The position numbers were made by a program, and so were the translations under genes. Below are positions 1 to 5,109 of a stretch of DNA of 7,949 bases, piece after piece (positions within the stretch are counted from its first letter, which is position 1; every line of letters begins with the position of its first letter). The notes under the pieces are model-generated. The model had not been told where the DNA came from. It saw only the letters and a list, made by a program, of their open reading frames with translations, and made no database searches. Source of the DNA: JAKPRU01 sp029568995 (lineage in GTDB: Bacteria > Hinthialibacterota > Hinthialibacteria > Hinthialibacterales > JAKPRU01); NCBI GenBank assembly GCA_035430965.1, contig DAOMHQ010000219.1:1-7949 (forward strand), in the 5' to 3' direction.

Positions 1-96
1 AGGAGGAGCGGCCCGGAGTCTGCGAAGGGCCGCGACGTGGCGATCTCAGGCTTGCTCGTTCGAACAATGAGATTGCCACGCTTCGCTCGCAATGAA
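1..96. repeat. Partial palindromic dispersed repeat (REP/MITE-like) at the window edge
   Basis: Two nested inverted repeats are visible. CGTGGCGATCTCA (36-48) pairs with TGAGATTGCCACG (68-80) with one wobble position, around a loop containing TTCGAA. GCGAAG (22-27) pairs with CTTCGC (81-86), extending the same stem after a bulge. A second hairpin uses GCGGCCC (8-14) and GGGCCGC (27-33). Read on the minus strand, the outer arm starts TCATTGCGAGCGAAGCG, a motif I recall as common in dispersed intergenic repeats of many uncultured bacteria. No gene overlaps it. The element is cut off at base 1, as expected when assembly stops inside a multicopy repeat. Copy number cannot be judged from this window. 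Confidence 0.6.
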
Positions 97-109
97 GTGA
101 TACCGATGA

Positions 110-1228
110 CTACCTTTCCAGCCGCCAGCCGGACTTATCGGCTACCAGGGCGGTGTGGCCCTTGTATTGATCGTAGAGCGCGTTCATTTCGTCAATGGTG
201 TCGAAATAGCCGACAATATGTGCGGCGCTGAACGACTCGCCCGCCCTGATCGGCTTGCCGTAAACTTCCTCGATCATGACAATGATCCCGCCGGGGCGCT
301 GACTGCACCATGCCTCGTAGACAATCGACGGTTCCAGTGTCAGTCCCGCCAGCCATGGGCCATCTTCCCCCGTATTTCTATCACGTAAATGATACGCGCG
401 GATGAACCGCTCCGGGACCACATTCAAATCCCGCCGGTAGCCGAATTTCAAATCGGGCGGGAACGGAGTAAAGAATTCGCTGGATGGGATGCGTACCCCG
501 TTCGGTCCGCTCAGGTAGCTAAGATACATTTCGCTGAACGTGTCGCCCTTTTCGTGCCGGACACAGCCGGGTGTATCGTTGCGAAGGAACATCTCATCGG
601 AATCGTTGACACTGTCGATTTTGTCCATCAGGACAAAATATCGCTTGCCTTCGGGGAACACGATCAGCTGGGTCCAGCGCGATCCGGCGTTGCGTCCGGG
701 GGCGGCATATTCATACTTGTACGTTGTTTTGACCGCGACAAAATCTTTACCCCGGATGATATCGGGCCGGACAGGTTTCATCCTGTGGCAGAGTTGGGGA
801 CCCTCGACCATGCGTTTACGGTGGCTGCTCCCGTGGGCCATGAGCGCATACGCGCGCCGTTCGGGATCGGTCTCGTTTGTGTACCAGGTATACCGCCCGA
901 CGCTGTTCCCGTCGGGGTCGAAAACCTGGTTGCCGTACGCTTCATCGCTACCGGCTTCCATCAGCCAGTCGATCACCATCAACCCATCGCCGACTTCGCG
1001 GAACCCGGTTGTCTTATCGAGAAACGATTGTTTCTCAATGCCGGTCATCCACCGCACCGGGTCTTTCTTGGGAATGACGGCTTCGATCTTGTCGGTCTCG
1101 ACCTTGATGGCGCGGTCGTCTTCGGTAGCCTTTGCGTAGGGAGGGTCAGCCGGGAGGGGGATGGTTGACAGTGCGATAAGGAACAGTGTCAGTGAATAGA
1201 CAAGACAGATGGAATTGGATGTGTTCAT
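110..1228 (-). CDS. Secreted protein of unknown family
   Basis: This 372-residue protein belongs to no family I recognise. The start at 1228 is chosen because GGAGGT (1240-1235) lies 6 nt upstream and because it places a signal peptide at the N-terminus: a short polar stretch, a hydrophobic core at about residues 8-22, and a possible cut near LPA (25-27). The longer frame reaching 1369 would bury this signal. The mature part has no further membrane segment and looks like a soluble, beta-rich globular protein with many Trp, Tyr and Gly residues and few cysteines (147, 222, 308). Export to the periplasm or cell surface is inferred; no catalytic motif was identified. A weak promoter, TTGCCG (1307-1302), 17 nt, TATTGT (1284-1279), could drive it. 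It is probably a separate transcription unit from the DUF262 gene 236 nt upstream. A 6-bp inverted repeat in that gap (1433-1438 and 1457-1462) is too weak to call a terminator. Residues 29-37 look like an inserted low-complexity segment. Confidence 0.75.
   Translation of the reverse strand: MNTSNSICLVYSLTLFLIALSTIPLPADPPYAKATEDDRAIKVETDKIEAVIPKKDPVRWMTGIEKQSFLDKTTGFREVGDGLMVIDWLMEAGSDEAYGNQVFDPDGNSVGRYTWYTNETDPERRAYALMAHGSSHRKRMVEGPQLCHRMKPVRPDIIRGKDFVAVKTTYKYEYAAPGRNAGSRWTQLIVFPEGKRYFVLMDKIDSVNDSDEMFLRNDTPGCVRHEKGDTFSEMYLSYLSGPNGVRIPSSEFFTPFPPDLKFGYRRDLNVVPERFIRAYHLRDRNTGEDGPWLAGLTLEPSIVYEAWCSQRPGGIIVMIEEVYGKPIRAGESFSAAHIVGYFDTIDEMNALYDQYKGHTALVADKSGWRLER
1113..1146 (-). repeat. Possible dispersed-repeat fragment inside a coding sequence
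   Basis: These bases encode the segment around PYAKATEDD, between the signal peptide and the first mature strand of the secreted protein. From memory, the peptide YAKATE and the matching DNA CTACGCAAAGGCTAC recur in unrelated proteins and spacers of metagenomic genomes, as if a short mobile or recombination-prone sequence had spread. In this window there is only one copy, so its repeat nature rests on recall and not on anything visible here. Confidence 0.25.
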
Positions 1229-1464
1229 GAGGGGACCTCCGGTACGTTCTGTTAGCCGCAACTGATATCTGCAAATACACAATAGAATGACGCAACCTCG
1301 TCGGCAAATGTTGGGACTCAGTCTCTTCTTTGACAGTTCATCTCTGATCTGCTGTCTGTCGCCTCCCACATCGGTTTCGGCACTCCTTTCTGACTCACCA
1401 TGCTAAAATGGACTATTAAAGGTGTATCTAAACAATTTTTAAGTTTACATGGCCCTAAATTGCA

Positions 1465-3174
1465 TCATAATTTCGCCTTTCCAAGGAATTCGTTGAGCCG
1501 TTGACTCACGGCCTTCCGTCTTTCCACAAGGAAAGCCTTATAGGCTTCGACGCGGAGAAGTGTGGGATCATTCGGAATGCACTGCGCGTCGAACGCAATT
1601 GATCCGGACTTCTCGATAATTACTGGGAAATATTCGATGGGCTCCTTGTGGCTAATTTGCCGATTCGTCTTTCCTCCGATGAAAGCGAGGTTCGCGATGT
1701 CCTCCGCCTCACGTGCGGTGTAACTACTCCTCAGTAGGGCCTTGGGAAAAATGTGGTGGAACTGCAAGCGGTGGCGTGAACCGCCATGGTCGAGCGAGAT
1801 AGCTAGATTGGAACGCCAATCTTTAGCGCCCGCCGCCCGGAAGGCCAGAAACATTGTCTTGAAAAGAGCGCTGCGCTGGTTTCGCCCTTCCAGTTCTTCC
1901 GGGGCCACGTCGAGCCGTCCCACCTGCAGACGCAGCCGGTCAATCAGATCGTCTGCACCACCACCTTGCTTCAAAATCGCAAGATCTTGATCAAGCAGTG
2001 TTTCGCTTGAACCACGCGAGTAGCGCCCTTTCGCGTTAGCAACAAGTACCCACTGACGCAGGCGATATGCCTCATCAACACCGATGTTGTATTGGCGATT
2101 GTGACCATAGTAGCTAAGCGTAACGAGAAGGAAAGGTGACGACAGAATTGCGGGGCTATCTATGCCGGCATTGCTCTTGAGGAAATTCAGCGCAAATTCC
2201 ATGCCCTGTACACATTCCTTCCAGGCGCACTTTAGCGTCTCCACCGACAGGCTAGATACCGTAAGAAAGCGTGATTGGTTAGTAGCGAATGCGACCAGAT
2301 TCTTTAGGTGTAGGCCCAGATCAAGATCGAAACCAGCTTTGTCGCACTGTACTTGGAAGCTCTGGAACGTCTTAAGGGCACCCCGCCATTTGGCCGTGAT
2401 TTGCGCCAGTGCGAGATCGGAACTGCGCAGTTTGGCACCGAGTGAGTTCACACGGACGAAGATCTCGGTTACCTCGTCGTAAGAGAGATTCCGTTCCAGC
2501 ACGTCCATGCGGTAGACGTATTTGCGAATGCCGCGCAGGCGAGCAAGGCGCTGACTGTACTTTTCGTAACGGGGATCATCAAAGCCGGTAACACCCGCCC
2601 GCGTAAGGAAGGGCGCGTCTTTGTCGGTCTTGAATACCTCTGTGACCTTCACCCACTGCGGCATCTGCTCCAGCTTCCGTGTGCCGATGACGAACGTCAT
2701 ACGGTCAAAGCGTTTTTGAAGATCGTCCTCGCTCGAATCCGTCTCGTCATCGATAAGATCGTCGTTGTCATCCTCGTCGTCGCCATCCTCATTTACCTCG
2801 GTGACGATAGCGAGGTGCTCGGGGTGTGCAAGGTTGAAGAGTATCTCGATAGGCTTCTTGCGCCCGCGCACGCGAACTTGTTCCCCCCGGATCACAGCTG
2901 AGAGCGAGGTGAGTCTTTGCTGCCCGTCGAGAAGAAGGCGCGTGCTCTGGTAAGGGTTCCTCTGCTGTTCGACTGCGAACTCCTGCAGCGGCACAGTCTC
3001 ATCAGTCTCCCACAACAGGATTGCGCCCGAGGGATAGCCGCGGTAAAGCGAATCGAGTAGGTCGCGCACACGGGTCGAGCGCCAAACGTAACGGCGTTGC
3101 ATTTCGGGCAGGCGCAGCTCACCACGCTCAATCATATTGACCAGTTCTTCTACTGATGCCTCAGCCTTTGCCAT
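1465..3174 (-). CDS. DUF262 and HNH domain protein, GmrSD/COG1479-like probable anti-phage nuclease
   Basis: This 569-residue protein is a probable NTP-driven, modification-sensing nuclease. The N-terminal DUF262 (ParB/sulfiredoxin-like) domain shows RLPEMQRRYVW (21-31), PSGAILLW (48-55), LLDGQQRLTSL (81-91) and FVRVNSLGAKLRSSDL (239-254), which are family hallmarks. An acidic linker rich in Asp and Glu spans about 127-150. The C-terminal part carries LQFHHIFPKALL (470-481) followed by NLAFIGGKTNRQIS (495-508), matching an HNH/DUF1524-type nuclease core with His473/His474 and Asn residues. GmrSD and BrxU, characterised relatives, cut phage DNA carrying modified cytosines; the substrate here is unknown. 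The start at 3174 is supported by AGGAG 7-8 nt upstream. The protein is shorter than fused GmrSD enzymes, but both halves appear intact, with no frameshift. No methyltransferase, BREX or Ssp partner is visible. A perfect inverted repeat just upstream suggests self-control. Confidence 0.88.
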   Translation of the reverse strand: MAKAEASVEELVNMIERGELRLPEMQRRYVWRSTRVRDLLDSLYRGYPSGAILLWETDETVPLQEFAVEQQRNPYQSTRLLLDGQQRLTSLSAVIRGEQVRVRGRKKPIEILFNLAHPEHLAIVTEVNEDGDDEDDNDDLIDDETDSSEDDLQKRFDRMTFVIGTRKLEQMPQWVKVTEVFKTDKDAPFLTRAGVTGFDDPRYEKYSQRLARLRGIRKYVYRMDVLERNLSYDEVTEIFVRVNSLGAKLRSSDLALAQITAKWRGALKTFQSFQVQCDKAGFDLDLGLHLKNLVAFATNQSRFLTVSSLSVETLKCAWKECVQGMEFALNFLKSNAGIDSPAILSSPFLLVTLSYYGHNRQYNIGVDEAYRLRQWVLVANAKGRYSRGSSETLLDQDLAILKQGGGADDLIDRLRLQVGRLDVAPEELEGRNQRSALFKTMFLAFRAAGAKDWRSNLAISLDHGGSRHRLQFHHIFPKALLRSSYTAREAEDIANLAFIGGKTNRQISHKEPIEYFPVIIEKSGSIAFDAQCIPNDPTLLRVEAYKAFLVERRKAVSQRLNEFLGKAKL

Positions 3175-3189
3175 GAGAACTCTCCTTTT

Positions 3190-3208
3190 TTGAGATCATC
3201 AATCTCAA
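3190..3208 (-). promoter_or_regulatory. Inverted repeat upstream of the DUF262 gene, candidate operator
   Basis: TTGAGAT (3190-3196) and ATCTCAA (3202-3208) are perfect 7-bp complements separated by CATCA. The element ends a few bases before the AGGAG ribosome site of the DUF262 gene. No U-run follows in either direction, so it is not an intrinsic terminator. A weak promoter, TTGCCT followed 16 nt later by GATGAT, would put the -10 box inside this repeat, a usual arrangement for repressor binding. It could equally act as an RNA hairpin limiting ribosome access. Confidence 0.4.
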
Positions 3209-3453
3209 GCGCATTTAGGCAAGTGATCCGCACTCGCCTGAACAAGAACTAGATTGATCCGCATACGCTGCAGAGCCTTGATTCCTTGTCCGTATTGCAC
3301 GCCATTGCCTGGGGCCATGGCGCAAGCCTTAACTCCTTCCGGAATACCGCAACCATACACCTTCCCCCAACAGGTCGTCAAATCAAAATCATCGCCACCT
3401 ACACTGACCGAACATCCACTCCCACGCCAGCTTTCAATACCTATCCTTCTCAC
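3205..3453 (-). CDS. Doubtful small ORF, 82 residues
   Basis: This GTG-initiated frame overlaps the stop of the preceding remnant by GTGA, which is a coupled-start geometry. It has no signal peptide, membrane helix or motif that I recognise, and contains four cysteines (14, 28, 34, 81). It fills most of the 275-nt gap before the DUF262 gene. It may be the tail of the same decayed locus or simply an open frame in non-coding DNA. Confidence 0.2.
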   Translation of the reverse strand: MRRIGIESWRGSGCSVSVGGDDFDLTTCWGKVYGCGIPEGVKACAMAPGNGVQYGQGIKALQRMRINLVLVQASADHLPKCA

Positions 3454-3809
3454 CCTCCCGCATCCGCCCTCATCAAATCCCCCAAATCAGCTACCATTCT
3501 AGTCGCCTCGGCTTCTTTATCTTTAGTCTCATTAAGCAGATCTATCTTCTCTGCCGTCTCCATTTCCTTGTCGCTCAATCGGCTCAACGCAGCGGCAATG
3601 TCGGCGTAGACTGCGGTGAGTTTGGCGGCGGCATCGGAGACATTGGGGTAACGCTGTGCAATGTCGGCAAAGTACTGCGATGCCATCTGTCTGCACTCGC
3701 TCCATACCGTAGCGTTCCACCAGTTGCCGTGAGTCGCGCCAAACTCGGAGGCAGCGGCGATCCAATACGCGTAAGCGTCCGGACGAATTGTGTGGTTGCA
3801 TATTGCGGA
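3450..3809 (-). pseudogene. C-terminal remnant of an unrecognised gene
   Basis: The frame is open from just after a TGA at 3812-3810 down to the stop at 3450-3452, giving about 119 codons with protein-like composition. It begins with CNHTIRPDAYAYWIAAASEF and continues through a NWWNATVWSECRQMA segment into a long charged helical C-terminus. No ATG, GTG or TTG occurs in frame before 3686, where the conserved-looking part is already half over, and a further in-frame stop lies at 3836-3834. The simplest reading is a gene that lost its N-terminal part by deletion or insertion next to the toxin-antitoxin pair. Alternatively a 78-residue protein starts at 3686, but its ribosome site is poor. I do not recognise the family with confidence. 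Confidence 0.5.
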
Positions 3810-3964
3810 TCATATTCTCGGAAAAACAGCCTGTCAACAAGAAGAAATGTGTCATATATTCCGGCAGAAACGGTGTTTCCGGGATTCTTCGAATGCCGGA
3901 TAGAATGCGGATAGGGATAAACCGAATCTCGTCGAAGGCAGAGAAAACAGAGTCGAGAGGAAAA
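3687..3964. other. Gap between doc and the gene remnant
   Basis: About 280 bases lie between the doc stop and the first possible start of the remnant. The half nearest the remnant (3687-3809) is its startless upstream part. The other half (3810-3964) is AT-richer, with stops in the remnant's frame, and shows no clear hairpin terminator, promoter or repeat. Frame 0 on the minus strand stays open across it, but the product continues out of frame over both neighbouring genes and is not protein-like. Confidence 0.4.
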
Positions 3965-4339
3965 TCAGATGGCTTTTGAGTTTCGTTTGATCCAATCTGC
4001 AAATTCATTCTCGGAGATCTCTTTCCTGGCAATTGCCAGAAAAACCCGAATCTTCGTGTCATCATCTGCCTTGATCGTCCATCCGTTTCCTTCCAGGAAC
4101 AGAGAGGTGGCCAGAAAAGACGCTCTCTTGTTCCCGTCCACAAAAGGGTGATTCTGAGTGATCCCAAAGGCGTAAGCCGCTGCAAGATCGAAGAGTGTGG
4201 GGGATGGATTTGAATAGACCCAACAATTGCGCGGCCTGTCCAGGGCGGAATGCAGCAACCCTTCATTCCTCAAGATGAAACCGTGTTTTGCGATGAGAAG
4301 ATCCCGAAAAACGTCCTGGTCAATCCATGCAATCCCCAT
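3965..4339 (-). CDS. doc: Doc-family toxin (Fic fold) of a type II toxin-antitoxin pair
   Basis: This 124-residue protein has the usual Doc length. RNEGLLHSALDRP (24-36) is the N-terminal Doc signature, and HPFVDGNKR (64-72) is the Fic-core loop, with His64 as catalytic base, Asp68 for metal binding and the GNKR anion hole. The lysine in GNKR instead of the GNGR of AMPylating Fic enzymes fits Doc. P1 Doc phosphorylates EF-Tu and halts translation; the same activity here is inferred. A C-terminal ENEFADWIKRN segment (110-120) matches the family's last helix. The start ATG overlaps the antitoxin stop as TGATG, with GGAAG a few bases upstream, so translation is probably coupled. The unusual point is the partner: no Phd is present, and the upstream gene encodes a Panacea protein. 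All core residues are present, so the toxin should be active. Confidence 0.9.
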   Translation of the reverse strand: MGIAWIDQDVFRDLLIAKHGFILRNEGLLHSALDRPRNCWVYSNPSPTLFDLAAAYAFGITQNHPFVDGNKRASFLATSLFLEGNGWTIKADDDTKIRVFLAIARKEISENEFADWIKRNSKAI

Positions 4340-4857
4340 CAGGCTTCCGCAAGAGCCTTCCAGACAGCATGATCTCGTTCGAGAATCCTTCCGGTGATTC
4401 CCATCTGTCGGGCGTATTCTTCCCGCTCGGACCGGGATTTTCGGAAGAACGAGCGCATGGATTCGTGGGAAATAACCGCATTCGAACTCTCTTCGGGCGC
4501 CAGGGTTCCCCGCGCGATGATCCAGGGGCGCTCCAGGTGGGTTTGCTGCATGATGTCGGCAGTAGGAATATTCGCATACTCCCGGACAATCTCTTCGAGA
4601 AACGGGATGATTTCCTGGGGTGGCAAAGGAGCCTGGAACTTCTCGTCCATTTTCATCGCGTGATAGACATCGGGCTGAACCGGGCCATACGTCCAGGCCT
4701 GGATCTCTTCCGCGAACAAAGGTGTTCCGTACCGCCCCAGGTGCTCACCCTGGGCGTAGTAAAGCAGCTTCTGTATCTTCATACGGTCGGGTTTTTCGTC
4801 CCGTTCGCGAAGCGCTTTCAGGAAGAAGGCCGCTATGGTTTTCGCGGTGGTAACCAT
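4339..4857 (-). CDS. Panacea (DUF4065) domain antitoxin, SocA/GepA-like
   Basis: This 172-residue protein has KIQKLLYYAQG (27-37), AWTYGPVQPDVYHAM (54-68) and THLERPW (106-112), the diagnostic DUF4065/Panacea motifs. Panacea proteins neutralise many unrelated toxins, and SocA acts as a ClpXP adaptor for its toxin SocB. Here the gene precedes doc and overlaps it by one base, so it is the expected antitoxin, probably binding and neutralising Doc directly. The last 35-40 residues (SRSEREEYARQ onward) lie beyond the core domain and may contact the toxin. The start at 4857 is preferred because GGAG lies 4-5 nt upstream and because longer starts at 4884 and 4911 fall inside the -10 and -35 boxes. 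Autoregulation is possible but no operator is certain; TTTCTACGAAA (4871-4881) is a small candidate near the transcription start. Confidence 0.88.
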   Translation of the reverse strand: MVTTAKTIAAFFLKALRERDEKPDRMKIQKLLYYAQGEHLGRYGTPLFAEEIQAWTYGPVQPDVYHAMKMDEKFQAPLPPQEIIPFLEEIVREYANIPTADIMQQTHLERPWIIARGTLAPEESSNAVISHESMRSFFRKSRSEREEYARQMGITGRILERDHAVWKALAEA

Positions 4858-4882
4858 CACTCTCCACACCTTTCTACGAAAC

Positions 4883-4911
4883 ATTATCGCAAGAAATCGT
4901 ACAGAAGTCAA
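4883..4911 (-). promoter_or_regulatory. Sigma-70 type promoter of the Panacea-doc operon
   Basis: The minus strand reads TTGACT (4911-4906), a 17-nt spacer, then GATAAT (4888-4883), preceded directly by TGC, which forms an extended -10. Five of six bases match consensus in each box. Transcription would begin near 4876, leaving a leader of about 20 nt before the antitoxin ATG at 4857. This is the strongest promoter in the window and fixes the antitoxin start. Confidence 0.7.
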
Positions 4912-4981
4912 AAGAATAAACGGTCACTCTGATTTTTCAGGTGGTTCTGCGGTGGGTAGGTAAGTCCAATGAAATCAAAAA

Positions 4982-5054
4982 CAGGCGTGGAGGGACTCGA
5001 ACCCCCGACCACTTGATTTGGAGTCAAGCGCTCTACCAATTGAGCCACACGCCT
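4982..5054 (-). tRNA. trnW: tRNA-Trp (anticodon CCA)
   Basis: The minus strand folds as a complete 73-nt tRNA: acceptor AGGCGTG with CACGCCT, D arm GCTC...GAGC, anticodon stem CTTGA with TCAAG around the loop CTCCAAA (anticodon CCA), and T arm with TTCGAGT. The discriminator is G, as usual for bacterial tRNA-Trp. CCA is not encoded, so it must be added after transcription. The 3' end faces the toxin-antitoxin operon, and tRNA 3' ends are frequent integration sites, but no second copy of the 3' end is visible in the window. Confidence 0.96.
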
Positions 5055-5064
5055 GTTAGCGACT

Positions 5065-5093
5065 ATAGTATCATTGCGGGGCGGTCCAGGCAA
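5065..5093 (-). promoter_or_regulatory. Candidate promoter of tRNA-Trp
   Basis: The minus strand has TTGCCT (5093-5088), 17 nt, TACTAT (5070-5065). Four of six bases match consensus in each box. It sits in the 55-nt gap after nadE and would start transcription a few bases before the mature tRNA 5' end. An overlapping TATAGT is a better -10 by itself but lacks a -35 at proper distance. Confidence 0.45.
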
Positions 5094-5109
5094 GAAATCC
5101 GCGAATTTT

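Noticed and set aside
389..1168. Plus-strand open frame of 259 codons, with another of 199 codons at 540-1139
   Set aside because: Both lie antisense within the secreted-protein gene, have no ribosome site or signal, and their composition follows from the codon use of the minus-strand gene.
1433..1462. CAATTT/AAATTG inverted repeat after the DUF262 gene
   Set aside because: There are only six A/T-rich pairs with an 18-nt loop, which is too weak to call a terminator.
3532..4266. Minus-strand open frame of 244 codons spanning doc, the gap and the remnant
   Set aside because: It overlaps the recognised Doc frame and the protein-like remnant in a different frame, with a Cys- and Arg-rich out-of-frame look and no domain.
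4858..4911. Longer N-terminus of the Panacea protein from 4884 or 4911
   Set aside because: These starts fall in the -10 and -35 boxes of the promoter and have no ribosome site.
1..4981. Second attachment site matching the tRNA-Trp 3' end
   Set aside because: I found no second copy of the AGGCGTGGAGGGACTCG sequence downstream of the tRNA; only chance matches of about eight bases.
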